Shown here: piece after piece, positions 21,366 to 30,211 of the stretch | Numbering within the stretch: position 1 is the first letter of the stretch | Layout of the letters: every line of letters begins with the position of its first letter | Virus record (IMG/VR): IMGVR_UViG_3300019124_000010 | Coordinates: 1 to 48,015 of that record | Origin: a virus | DNA length: 48,015 nt | Reading direction: 5' to 3' (one strand) | Made by a program: the position numbers and the translations under genes | Notes under the pieces: model-generated | Database searches by the model: none | Told to the model about the DNA's origin: nothing | Seen by the model: only the letters and a program-made list of their open reading frames with translations

Positions 21366-22283
21366 ATGAAGTATAAACAAATACTACTTGGGCTGCTCTC
21401 CACAGCGTTTAAAAATGGAGGTGAAACAGTAGAAAAACTTAATGAGCTCCTAGAAGGAGATGAGGAAAGCCTAGATGAAAAAGAAGTATTAAAGCTCTTT
21501 TCTGATGCCGATAAGGATAGAGTGAAAGAGATCAGAACAAAGTACCATGATGAAGGCTACAAAAAAGCAGAGGCCAAAATCATGAGCAGCTTTGAGAAAG
21601 AGCTGAGAGAAAAATTTGAGCTAGGTGATGATGTAGATCTTAAGGGTGTGGATCTAGTAAGCCACTTAATTGAAAGCAAAACCTCTAAGGGAGGCAAAGA
21701 TCTCTCTGAGGATGCAATCAAAAGATCTCCTGTTTATATCCAGCTACAGGATCAGTTAAAGAAACTGGCAGCGGATAAGGATAAGGAGTGGCAGCAAAAG
21801 CTGGATGAAACAGTTAAGAGCTACAGCAAAGAGAAGATCTTTAATAATGTGAGCAGTAAAGCTCTGGAAATACTGGATAGCTTAAAGCCTATCCTGAGCA
21901 GCGATCCTCAGAAGGCTGCAAAGCAAAAGCAGATCCTACTCAATGAGCTGAAAGGCTATGAGTTTGATGAGGTAGATGGCAAAATTGTAGTGATGAAGGA
22001 TGGCAAAGTGGTGGAGGATGATCATGGCTACAGAGTGGATTTTGCTGAGATCGTAAAAACTCATGCAAGTGAGTATTTTGATTTCCAAGCAGCAAAAGAG
22101 GATAGGACAGCTCCAAACAGTAACAATCCAAGCAATTCAGGCTCACAAGGTAAAAGCTCTTACTCTGGCAAACTGCCAAAATCTGAGGAGGAGTATTCTC
22201 AAATGATCAGTGATGAAAATATCCCACTGGCTGAGAGAGTGCAAATCAAAGAGGCATGGCAAGCACAAAAAACAAATCAGTAA
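21366..22283 (+). CDS. Probable capsid scaffolding protein
   Basis: 305 residues, highly charged and helical, immediately upstream of the major capsid gene, the usual scaffold position. It has a Glu/Asp-rich N-terminus (LLEGDEESLDEKEVLKLFSD), long coiled coils in the middle (QLKKLAADKDKEWQQKLDET), an Asn/Ser-rich spacer (about 248-266) and a conserved-looking end SYSGKLPKSEEEYSQMISDE. No protease motif is visible. The call rests on position and composition. Confidence 0.65.
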   Translation: MKYKQILLGLLSTAFKNGGETVEKLNELLEGDEESLDEKEVLKLFSDADKDRVKEIRTKYHDEGYKKAEAKIMSSFEKELREKFELGDDVDLKGVDLVSHLIESKTSKGGKDLSEDAIKRSPVYIQLQDQLKKLAADKDKEWQQKLDETVKSYSKEKIFNNVSSKALEILDSLKPILSSDPQKAAKQKQILLNELKGYEFDEVDGKIVVMKDGKVVEDDHGYRVDFAEIVKTHASEYFDFQAAKEDRTAPNSNNPSNSGSQGKSSYSGKLPKSEEEYSQMISDENIPLAERVQIKEAWQAQKTNQ

Positions 22284-22321
22284 TTATTTTTTAAAACAAA
22301 AAAACAGAGAGGGCTAACATT

Positions 22322-23329
22322 ATGGCAGCTGGAGAATTTTCAACCTCAGAATTAGCTGAGATTAAGTTAAAAGCGGATCAGATTTATTCTGGCGATACCG
22401 CTGAGAGTGCACACTACAAAGCAGAGGTAGAGGCAGTAAGAGCAATTAAGCAAAACCAAACCGCAAAGATCGTGAATTTGGAAGGTTATCAGGAGAAAGA
22501 TCACACTGTAGGGATTAACTGGATTGATGCTACAGGTGTAGCTGATGCCGCTGATGCTGATGCGTGTGATATTGATGAGGCAGAATTGGAAACTAAAGCA
22601 ATCCCTGTTGAGTTGAACATCACAAGGAAAGCTGGCTTTAGTGTGAGTGAGGCGAAGTTGAGAAAATCAATTTTCTCCAAAGAGGAAGTAGTTGCCAAAG
22701 GTTTGCTGGCGGCAATGAAAGAGCTGGATGAGTATCTGGCAGTACAGGCTATCCTGTTTTTAAATAACAGTGCTGGCACTCCTGCTAATACTGGAGGCTT
22801 CACCTTTGATGCTCCTAGCAAAACCGTTCAAATTCCATCAGCTCAGTATAACTCTGGCATCATCCCTCATTTCAGCAAATTAGCTGTTTTGAATAAGATC
22901 AGAGATAGCTATGTGCTGGATAACGGTGAGTTGTTTATCCCTTATGAAAATGCCAAATTCAATGCTGGCAATGCTGAGGGTAAAGGTGATCAGGCTAGGT
23001 TTAACTCATTGCCGATGTATTTTGATATGTTCAACTTTGCTGCCTCAGGTGTAGCTCCTGATACTACTTACTTAGTAGGTAAAAATGCTGCCGCTTTTGC
23101 AAGCAGGGTGAGATATACATCAGCTCCAGTGCAATTCCCTAATGATCAGAAAAGATACTCTATTAAGAGTAAAAACATTGAGGGTGTGGAGTATGAAGTA
23201 GTGTATCAGTTGAAGTGTGTAAACGATGAGTTATTCCATGTTTTCCGCTTAAGAGTAAAAGCTGGTTTCTACCTCAATCCTACAGCAATCGCTGGCAATA
23301 CAGGTGTGATTGGCTTTGCTAAAGTATAA
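22322..23329 (+). CDS. Major capsid protein
   Basis: 335 residues, in the position between the scaffold-like protein and connector genes. It is the only gene here with richer codon choice and is closed by a strong terminator. The N-terminal helix (SELAEIKLKADQIYSGDTAE) is followed by beta-rich body segments such as YTSAPVQFPNDQKRYSIKSK and FHVFRLRVKAGFYLNPTAIA, as expected for an HK97-fold subunit. No exact family was recognised; the call is by context, size and composition. Confidence 0.72.
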   Translation: MAAGEFSTSELAEIKLKADQIYSGDTAESAHYKAEVEAVRAIKQNQTAKIVNLEGYQEKDHTVGINWIDATGVADAADADACDIDEAELETKAIPVELNITRKAGFSVSEAKLRKSIFSKEEVVAKGLLAAMKELDEYLAVQAILFLNNSAGTPANTGGFTFDAPSKTVQIPSAQYNSGIIPHFSKLAVLNKIRDSYVLDNGELFIPYENAKFNAGNAEGKGDQARFNSLPMYFDMFNFAASGVAPDTTYLVGKNAAAFASRVRYTSAPVQFPNDQKRYSIKSKNIEGVEYEVVYQLKCVNDELFHVFRLRVKAGFYLNPTAIAGNTGVIGFAKV

Positions 23330-23353
23330 GCATACTTAACAGAAAATAAATAA
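23327..23353 (+). repeat. 27-bp repeat, copy 1
   Basis: TAAGCATACTTAACAGA followed by (A)AATAAATAA starts at the capsid gene stop codon. The same 27 bp with one mismatch start at the stop codon of the tail chaperone at 26704. Confidence 0.75.
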
Positions 23354-23357
23354 TCTT

Positions 23358-23386
23358 AAGGAGCTCCTTTGTGAGCTCCTTTTTTA
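23358..23386 (+). terminator. Terminator after the capsid gene
   Basis: AAGGAGCTC (23358-23366), loop CTTTGT, GAGCTCCTT (23373-23381) and a T-run: a 9-bp perfect stem. Confidence 0.85.
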
Positions 23387-23420
23387 CTTGTAAGATTGAG
23401 CCCATAAAAAGATATTCCTT

Positions 23421-24500
23421 ATGGCTAAATGTTTTGATGGATTGGTAGGCATCTCCAGAAAAGAGAGTAATCCTTGTTTTCCTGCTATTCCAGCTGATTA
23501 TAAAAAGAGCAAATTCAATCTTTTCTTAGATGAGCTGGAGGGAGGGATCACTCTGGATAGTATTCAATCCGCTCTGGATGATCCTAGCTACCTCATAGAA
23601 AAATTTAAAGTAGCAATATCTGGAGCACAAAACTTTTTTAAGGCTGATCTCTTAGCAGATCTGGCTATGAGATACAAAACAGCCTCAGAGCCTTTTATGG
23701 GCATAGTAGGAAATCGCTCCTTTGCCAGAACTAGGCAAATGGCCTCTCAGTGGGCTGGAATGAAATTGAAAGTAAAGCCCAAGATCGGAGCTTACCTCTC
23801 TATTTCCAAAATCTACCTCTATATGGATCAGACAGTAGAGGAAATTCCATTTGAGATTGCGAAACTCAGAAAGCTCCATGATGGCACTTATGTAGAGGAG
23901 CTAGTGAAAGCTCTCACTCTTTCCTCTGTAGCAAACAGTGAGAAGGAAAATAATTTATCAGAGCCTATCACTCTCCCACTCTTTGAGCTGGATGGCACAA
24001 CCGCTGATTATTACTTGCTCTATGACAGGAGTGCTGGCTTTCTGCCAAAGGATAATGCTGCAAGATGCAACTGTGGGAGATCTGAGCTAAGGCTCTTTCA
24101 ATATCTGGAGGCAGCTGGAGTAGAGGGCAATAGAAATACTCCTCAGGATATGAGCACAGCTATTGTTTCAAATGGCATTGTATTGCAGGCTGAGGCTAAA
24201 TGTGGTACTGATGATGTGATCTGTGATGCAATGGAGATCAATGAGGCAGTAGGAATGATCACAGCCTATGCTCAGTGGTACAAAGCTGGAGAGATCCTGA
24301 TAGATGCTATTCTGGCATCCTCAGAGATAAACCGCTACACTACAGCAAACAGGGATTTCCTTTATTCCAGAAAAAACAAATTCAATCAGGAGTATCATGC
24401 TAGGATTAGGTGGATCGGTGAAAATATAAATCTATCAGGTACAGATTGCTATGCCTGTGATGAGGATAAAGGCATTGCACTTAAAGGAATTTTAGCCTAA
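23421..24500 (+). CDS. Hypothetical virion protein (head-tail region)
   Basis: 359 residues. It begins MAKCFDGLVGISRKESNPCF and contains a strand-rich middle (KLKVKPKIGAYLSISKIYLY) and several Cys (AARCNCGRSELRLFQ near 211-225; FAKCGTDDVICDAM-like region near 258). Large proteins of this type are found between capsid and tail-completion genes of Bacteroidota siphoviruses, but I cannot name the family. Its stop overlaps the next start (TAATG). Confidence 0.6.
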   Translation: MAKCFDGLVGISRKESNPCFPAIPADYKKSKFNLFLDELEGGITLDSIQSALDDPSYLIEKFKVAISGAQNFFKADLLADLAMRYKTASEPFMGIVGNRSFARTRQMASQWAGMKLKVKPKIGAYLSISKIYLYMDQTVEEIPFEIAKLRKLHDGTYVEELVKALTLSSVANSEKENNLSEPITLPLFELDGTTADYYLLYDRSAGFLPKDNAARCNCGRSELRLFQYLEAAGVEGNRNTPQDMSTAIVSNGIVLQAEAKCGTDDVICDAMEINEAVGMITAYAQWYKAGEILIDAILASSEINRYTTANRDFLYSRKNKFNQEYHARIRWIGENINLSGTDCYACDEDKGIALKGILA

Positions 24501-25063
24501 TGCTTATTGATCAATTCATACAAAAGCTGGAGCGAATGGAGCAGCAAATCACTGAGAGCTTAGTGGAGATCTCAGAGGAGGCTGCTCTTAATACTAAGGC
24601 TCTTGTGATCAAAAGAATACAAGAGGATGGCATAGGATCATACTCCACTAAAAAGATCCCTGCTTACCTGATGATGGAGGATAAAGCCACTGTGAGGCTG
24701 GATAAAACAAAGAGCAATGCTGGTATAAACTTCATTAAAAAGAAAGCAGCTGAGAAAGATCCAAAGGACAGGCTACTTAATTGGGCTGATATAAGAGATG
24801 CTGAGGGTTTGCAAACAGATCATGTAGATCTCACTTTTACTGGAGAGATGTTTAGAAATCTTCACATTATCGGCACAAATGTTCAATCAGGCAGAGTTAC
24901 TACTATTCTAGGAGGCACTCATAGAGAGGCACAGCAAAAGCTGGAGTGGAATGTAGCTAGGTATGGCAATTTTCTCCAGCCTACTCCTCAGGAGAAAGCT
25001 ATGATCATAGCGATAGTAAAAAAGCGATTTCAGGAAAAAATAAATCAAATAGTAAATGGTTAA
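24500..25063 (+). CDS. Probable head-tail completion protein (HK97 gp10-like)
   Basis: 187 residues. The first helix (FIQKLERMEQQITESLVEIS), then EEAALNTKALVIKRIQEDGI, DLTFTGEMFRNLHIIG and a C-terminal helix pattern resemble HK97 gp10/minor tail proteins that act as neck completion factors. Supporting context: it follows the head genes and overlaps the next tail gene by 8 bp. Confidence 0.55.
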   Translation: MLIDQFIQKLERMEQQITESLVEISEEAALNTKALVIKRIQEDGIGSYSTKKIPAYLMMEDKATVRLDKTKSNAGINFIKKKAAEKDPKDRLLNWADIRDAEGLQTDHVDLTFTGEMFRNLHIIGTNVQSGRVTTILGGTHREAQQKLEWNVARYGNFLQPTPQEKAMIIAIVKKRFQEKINQIVNG

Positions 25064-25682
25064 AGAGTTTGCATATCACCTAGCAGGAAAAATAAAAGAT
25101 CTGCCTTTCCTCTCCAGAGTGGGAGGCTTAGTACAAACACTGGAGAAACAAAGAGGAGATGGATCTGGCAAAGTGGAGCGTTATCCTATTACAGATCAAT
25201 ACTATCTCAATCAGGCCGAATGTGCACAAAGCCAGATCATTGATATGATCCCTAATACTCAGCTAAAAGGGCTGGCTTATTTTGAGGATAGGGGCACATC
25301 ATTTGGCAGGATTATCAATCAAAGAGTTGAGGCTGATGTAAGATTGAGGCTTGTGGTGTGGATCAATCCAAAGCAATTCCAGATTACTCCAGATCCAGAG
25401 CTATCCATCCAGATCAAATCAGTGCTCCTTGCTAAAATGAGCATCCAGAGAGCTCTGAATGTGGCTGGAATGATCATAATAAACAGCTCAGTGAAATCAA
25501 TAGCAGTACAGGATAAAAATATCTTTTCAAAATACACCTACAATGAGGCTCAGAGCCAGTATTTACTGCTCCCCTATCAATACTTTGCTTTTGATCTGGA
25601 GGCTATTGCCATTGTGCCACTGTTTGAATGTTTCACGGTAAACATGGAGAGCACTAGCTGTGATCCAGAAACAGGAGGATAA
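25056..25682 (+). CDS. Probable tail terminator / completion protein
   Basis: 208 residues. The middle has the alternation of strands found in tail terminators: VEADVRLRLVVWINPKQFQI and QYLLLPYQYFAFDLEAIAIV. The order (gp10-like, this gene, then tail chaperones and tape measure) matches the siphovirus position of the tail terminator. No direct family recognition. Confidence 0.5.
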   Translation: MVKEFAYHLAGKIKDLPFLSRVGGLVQTLEKQRGDGSGKVERYPITDQYYLNQAECAQSQIIDMIPNTQLKGLAYFEDRGTSFGRIINQRVEADVRLRLVVWINPKQFQITPDPELSIQIKSVLLAKMSIQRALNVAGMIIINSSVKSIAVQDKNIFSKYTYNEAQSQYLLLPYQYFAFDLEAIAIVPLFECFTVNMESTSCDPETGG

Positions 25683-25685
25683 GAT

Positions 25686-26006
25686 ATGGAGTGGATTGTG
25701 CTGGCAGTGAAGGCTGCAATAATCGCTTATACATACTCTGAGATCCTTGTGATGGGAGGAGAAATACTGAATGGGCTGTATAAATTCCTAGAGCGGAAAA
25801 TAGGCAAATATCCTCTCCTTTTTAAGCCTCTCATTGATTGCTCCAAATGTGTTAGCGGGCAAATTTCTTTCTGGAGTTATCTCATTTTTTACTATAAAAT
25901 TTACAATCCAGTGGATCACTTAGCCTGTGTTTGTACGGCTATCCTGATCACTATCACAATCAAAGCACTTTTTAAAAAATTTATTGAGCAATGGCTACTG
26001 AGCTAA
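25686..26006 (+). CDS. Membrane protein with CxxC motif
   Basis: 106 residues with hydrophobic spans at about 3-24, 57-72 and 78-95, and an LIDCSKCVSGQISFWSYLIF loop containing a Cys pair. DUF1360-like phage membrane proteins carry such a C-x2-C-x3-W arrangement, but the match is by eye. A membrane gene within the tail module is unusual. It overlaps the chaperone gene by 16 bp. Confidence 0.6.
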   Translation: MEWIVLAVKAAIIAYTYSEILVMGGEILNGLYKFLERKIGKYPLLFKPLIDCSKCVSGQISFWSYLIFYYKIYNPVDHLACVCTAILITITIKALFKKFIEQWLLS

Positions 26007-26497
26007 ACACAAAAAACAACTTAAAGAGGCTGGATCTCACAGGTGGGCTCTCCTCTTTCATGGCAAATGGTAAAAAGTATTTTATTGAAAGCACTATGAG
26101 TATTGAGCGATACACAAAATTCCAGCAATTAGAGCTGGAGTTATCGTTTAATCTCTCATTTAAACAGCTTTTTGATACACTAAACACAGTTTATGATCTC
26201 CTCAATAAAGGAAAGCTGGCAGATGCCTCAGTGCATGTGTATAATGCAATGAGAGGCTTTGCAAATCTGGAGGAGAAAGAGCCTTTTGTGCTTAAATATT
26301 GTGCTCTTTTCATCAATGAGGAGAATGAGGATAGGAGGATCATCACTGATGATATGATCACTAAGAAAATTGAAGATTGGCAGGAGGAGGGCTATGCTAT
26401 TCAAGATTTTTTAGCCTTAGCTCTGTATTCTATTCCAGATTACATAAAAAGCTATCAGAAGCATATCCAGAATATTTCGGAAAAAAATCAGGAGTAG
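25991..26497 (+). CDS. Tail assembly chaperone, upstream frame (gpG-like)
   Basis: 168 residues: TGGLSSFMANGKKYFIESTM, SIERYTKFQQLELELSFNLS, then helices ending NISEKNQE. In siphoviruses two overlapping frames precede the tape measure gene and yield a short and a frameshifted long chaperone that coat the tape measure during tail assembly. Here the slippery heptamer A AAA AAT lies at 26482-26488, three codons before the stop of this frame, and the next frame (-1) stays open to 26706. Confidence 0.75.
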   Translation: MATELNTKNNLKRLDLTGGLSSFMANGKKYFIESTMSIERYTKFQQLELELSFNLSFKQLFDTLNTVYDLLNKGKLADASVHVYNAMRGFANLEEKEPFVLKYCALFINEENEDRRIITDDMITKKIEDWQEEGYAIQDFLALALYSIPDYIKSYQKHIQNISEKNQE

Positions 26498-26706
26498 GAT
26501 CAGAGCCCGATGCAAAGCCAGAGTATATCCATCATAAGGTGATCCAGTTGCATAAGGGCTGGAGTGAGCAGTGGTGGAGCATGGTGGAGGGAGATCTGGC
26601 TCAGTACAATGTATTGAAAGGCATGGAGGTGATGGAGTTTTTTAGGGTGATGAGGGTGTATCAGGAGGATCTAAAAAGAAAAATTGAACTAGCTAAGAAA
26701 AAATAA
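26482..26706 (+). CDS. Tail assembly chaperone, -1 frame extension (gpGT-like)
   Basis: The -1 frame from the slippery site reads KKSGVGSEPDAKPEYIHHKV and then a helical region ending in VYQEDLKRKIELAKKK, adding about 74 residues to the short chaperone. The frame itself is open from 26377, but the portion before 26480 is a shadow of the upstream gene, and no good independent start exists near 26490. A fused product 25991-26706 by programmed -1 frameshifting is therefore the best reading. The tape measure gene starts 28 bp on. Confidence 0.68.
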   Translation, partial: KKSGVGSEPDAKPEYIHHKVIQLHKGWSEQWWSMVEGDLAQYNVLKGMEVMEFFRVMRVYQEDLKRKIELAKKK

Positions 26707-26730
26707 GCATACTTAACAGACAATAAATAA
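26704..26730 (+). repeat. 27-bp repeat, copy 2
   Basis: Second copy of TAAGCATACTTAACAGA plus (C)AATAAATAA, one mismatch to 23327-23353, again beginning with a stop codon and placed just before a large virion gene (tape measure ATG at 26735). Confidence 0.75.
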
Positions 26731-26734
26731 AATT

Positions 26735-29700
26735 ATGAGTGTAGAAATTCCTTTAGTGCTGGATGGTACAGAGATAATAGCTGCCTTAGGTGAAATCAAA
26801 GCCCAAATGACAGAGATTTCTAAAAAAGCTGGCTTAACACAAACTGAGATACAGGAGGCTTTTGATAAAGGATCTCAGGAGGCAGAGCAGTATAGGAGAA
26901 AGCTCTCTCAGGCAGTGCATGAAAATCAGGCACTCATCAAAGCGGCTAATGAAACAGCTTTAGCCTCTAAAAACTACGATGAGGCAGCTCAGAAAGTAGG
27001 TAAGCTGGAGGATGAGCTGGAGAGTGCTAAAAGGGAAATTTCTGATCTTAATAAAAAGCTATCGGAAACAGGCAAAAAAGCTAAGCAGGGCACTGATGAA
27101 GCAGGGAAAAGCATCAACTCTATGGGAGCGATTGCAAAGAGGGCTGGCCTGGCTGTGATAGGATTTTTTGCTGTAGATAAGATCTTGAATTTTGGCAGGG
27201 CTGTATTTCAGGCCACTGCTCAATTCCAAAAATTTGAGGCTCAGCTAAAGGTGGCTCTAGGATCTAAATCAGAGGCAAGGGCATCTATGGCTATGCTCTC
27301 TGAGTTTGCCAAAAAAACTCCTTATGAGCTGGCAGAGCTTACTGAGGCCTATGTGAAGTTTGCAAACAGAGGGATTAAGCTCACCACTGAGCAGCTTACT
27401 AAGATCGGTGATCTTGCTGCATCACAGGGTAAATCCTTTATGCAACTCACTGAGGCTATTCTGGATGCTGGATCAGGTGAATATGAGAGATTGAAAGAGT
27501 TTGGCATCAAAGCCTCCGCAATGGGAGATAAAGTGGCTCTCAGTTTTAAAGGCAAAACAGTAGAGGTAAAAAAATCTGAGCAAGCCATACAGGATGCTAT
27601 CATAGCAATGGGAGCATATAATGGGATTGCTGGAGGTATGGCTGAGCAATCAGCTACTCTAGGAGGAAAGCTCTCCAATGTGCAGGATGCAATGAGCCAG
27701 CTGGCAAATACTATCGGGCAAAAATTAGCTCCTGTATTTTCAGATAGTCTGGATGCTATCAATTCTCTCATCTCTGGCTTTAATGACCTAATAAAAGATA
27801 AATCACTGGAGGAGCTTAGATCTGAGTTTGATGCACAAATCCAAAGCACTATCGCTCTGGAAAAAACGGTACTCCCACTGGTAAAACGCTATGAGGAGCT
27901 GGAGGCTGAGGCTCATAAAGTGGGAGGAGCTCAAAACCTTAATAAAGAAAAGCATGAGGAGCTCAATAGGGTAATGAACGATATTGTAAACATAGTGCCA
28001 GAGGCGGCTACAGAATTTGATAAATATGGTAATGTTATCTCCATTGCAAAAGATAAGGTTTATGATTTTGTAGAGGCACAGCGGCAAGCTCTCACCTTCA
28101 AAAACAAAGATCTGATTGCTGATCTGGATGGGCAGATACAATCCTATGCTACTAGGGTGCAAATTATTTCTAAGCAGCTCACTGATGGCTTTAAGTTGGA
28201 GGCAGTAGGGCAAGAGCTAAAAAAGAAGATCCTCTCTCCTGAGGATAGAGCTGCCATGAAAAAAGAGCTGGATGAACTCAAAGGTTTACAATCTGGAGCT
28301 GAGGCTTACAAAAAAGAGCTGAATGGAGATTTTATAAAAGGATTGGAGGAAAGGAAAAAGAAAGAGGCAGAACAAAGAGAGGCTGATGCAAAACAAAGAG
28401 AAGCTGAGGCCAAAAAAAGAGAGGATGCTAGAAAGGCTGTAGTTAATGCTGAAAAAATGAAAGCTCAGGCTGAGCGATTAGAAAGAGAGCGGCTGGCTAA
28501 GATTAGGGAGAGCCTTGCACTGGAAAGAGAGCTACAGCAAGCCAGAATAGAAATGATGGCAGAAGGCAGGGAGAAAGAGCTGGCAATAGAGAATGAGAAA
28601 AATAGATCATCCAGAATAGATCTGAATTTCAGACTACAAACTACTACTGATCCTGATCAAAGAGAAAAGATCCATCAGTTGCTAGAGTTGGAGGAGGAAA
28701 GGCATCAGAAGGCAGTAACGGAAATCAATAAGCGATACATACAGGAGCAAATAAAACTCAAAGAGGAGGCAGATGCACAATTTGAGGAGCTTACTCTTAA
28801 GGGCAAAGATGCTGAGCTGGCAGCTTTAAACAGATCCACTACTGAGCAGCTCAAAGCTGTGGCAGAAAAGTATAAGAATGATCTTAATAATAGGATGAGG
28901 CTCACTGCTGCAATCATGGATCAGCAAGCAAAGCAAGAGGCAGAGATTGAGGAGAAATATGCTCTTGAGGGCATTGATAGGCAGGAGCAGCTGGCACTCC
29001 TACAGGCTCAGATAGATATTAAGAATGAGACAGCTAGAGAGATGGCTATCATCCAAATTCGCCAACAGTTTGCACAGGCTAAGCTGGATCAACTTAATCA
29101 AAACAAAACAGCTGAGAATGAGGTAGAGAGAAAGCAGCTGGAGCTCACTATCCAAAACCTAAACACTGAGGCTGAGAAATTCACAAAGGATGAGAGCAGA
29201 AATCCATTTAATAAACTTGTCAAAGGATGGCTCTCTGGACTGTCAAAAGCAGGAGGAGGAGATGGTAGTGGCTTAGATGAGTTTATGGCTCAAATGGGGA
29301 ATATCATCTCTGGAGCAATGGATAGTGCTTTTGAAGCAATGCAAGCTGGAGCTGATAGATTGATAGCTGAAAGGCAAAGAGTGGTGGATAGTTTAACTGA
29401 GCAGATCTCTGATGTAGAGGAGGCTTTGAATAAAGAGAAAGAATTACAGGAGCAAGGCTTTGCTAATAATGTAGGCATCAGGCAAAAAGAGCTGGAGGAT
29501 CTGAAATCAAAAAGAGATCAGGCTTTAAGGGATCAGCAAGAGGCTATTAAAAGAAAGCAAAATCTACAAAAGCTGGAGCTGGCTGTTGATAGCACTTATC
29601 AGCTTACAAACATGATTACAGCTGCCTCTGATATTTTCAAATCAGCTCACAAAATCTTTGGAATTTTCGGTACTCCTATAGCTGTAGCTCTCACAGGGCT

Positions 29701-30211
29701 GATGTTTGGCTCTTTTGCCGCTCAGAAAGTGGCAGCATTTAGGGCAATCAATTCTCAAAAGTTTGCTGATGGAGGTGTGGCTGGAGGTAGATCTCATGCT
29801 GAGGGAGGTAATAAGTATATCTCTCTGGATGGCAATGATCCTGATGTGATAGAGATTGAAAAGGGAGAGTATATCACTAATAAAAACAGCACTAAAAAGT
29901 ACATGCCACTACTGGAGGCTATCAATAGTGATGAGCTCTCAAATATGACTTTCGGAGATCTGATGAACCTGATAGATCCTAAGGGTGCAAGGATGAAGGA
30001 TGGCATCACTGAGCAAACGGTACAACTGAGCAAACAGGCTGCAATTATTGTGAGTGCTCCTCATGAGACAGGTTTGAAACAGGAGCTCACTCAGGTAAAT
30101 GAGAAGTTAGGCCGTATGCTGGAGCTGGATGAGGAGAAAGCTCAAACTGAGGATCATGGAGAGTACATTATCATCAAAAAAGGATCATTAACCAGAAAAA
30201 TTAAAAAATGA
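26735..30211 (+). CDS. Tape measure protein
   Basis: 1158 residues. A coiled-coil start (about 1-125) leads to the tape-measure N-terminal domain: ARASMAMLSEFAKKTPYELA, ELTEAYVKFANRGIKLTTEQ, then QDAIIAMGAYNGIAGGMAEQ and ATLGGKLSNVQDAMSQLANT. A very long Lys/Glu/Gln/Ala coiled coil (about 540-880) follows, then a hydrophobic segment near 985-1005 (IFGTPIAVALTGLMFGSFAA). With roughly 0.15 nm of tail per residue, a tail near 170 nm is expected. No peptidase or lysozyme domain was seen. The stop overlaps the next start (ATGA). Confidence 0.9.
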   Translation: MSVEIPLVLDGTEIIAALGEIKAQMTEISKKAGLTQTEIQEAFDKGSQEAEQYRRKLSQAVHENQALIKAANETALASKNYDEAAQKVGKLEDELESAKREISDLNKKLSETGKKAKQGTDEAGKSINSMGAIAKRAGLAVIGFFAVDKILNFGRAVFQATAQFQKFEAQLKVALGSKSEARASMAMLSEFAKKTPYELAELTEAYVKFANRGIKLTTEQLTKIGDLAASQGKSFMQLTEAILDAGSGEYERLKEFGIKASAMGDKVALSFKGKTVEVKKSEQAIQDAIIAMGAYNGIAGGMAEQSATLGGKLSNVQDAMSQLANTIGQKLAPVFSDSLDAINSLISGFNDLIKDKSLEELRSEFDAQIQSTIALEKTVLPLVKRYEELEAEAHKVGGAQNLNKEKHEELNRVMNDIVNIVPEAATEFDKYGNVISIAKDKVYDFVEAQRQALTFKNKDLIADLDGQIQSYATRVQIISKQLTDGFKLEAVGQELKKKILSPEDRAAMKKELDELKGLQSGAEAYKKELNGDFIKGLEERKKKEAEQREADAKQREAEAKKREDARKAVVNAEKMKAQAERLERERLAKIRESLALERELQQARIEMMAEGREKELAIENEKNRSSRIDLNFRLQTTTDPDQREKIHQLLELEEERHQKAVTEINKRYIQEQIKLKEEADAQFEELTLKGKDAELAALNRSTTEQLKAVAEKYKNDLNNRMRLTAAIMDQQAKQEAEIEEKYALEGIDRQEQLALLQAQIDIKNETAREMAIIQIRQQFAQAKLDQLNQNKTAENEVERKQLELTIQNLNTEAEKFTKDESRNPFNKLVKGWLSGLSKAGGGDGSGLDEFMAQMGNIISGAMDSAFEAMQAGADRLIAERQRVVDSLTEQISDVEEALNKEKELQEQGFANNVGIRQKELEDLKSKRDQALRDQQEAIKRKQNLQKLELAVDSTYQLTNMITAASDIFKSAHKIFGIFGTPIAVALTGLMFGSFAAQKVAAFRAINSQKFADGGVAGGRSHAEGGNKYISLDGNDPDVIEIEKGEYITNKNSTKKYMPLLEAINSDELSNMTFGDLMNLIDPKGARMKDGITEQTVQLSKQAAIIVSAPHETGLKQELTQVNEKLGRMLELDEEKAQTEDHGEYIIIKKGSLTRKIKK

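Noticed and set aside
27349-28213. Long minus-strand ORFs under the tape measure gene
   Set aside because: They are antisense to a strongly coding, repetitive coiled-coil gene and have no promoter or recognisable protein features.
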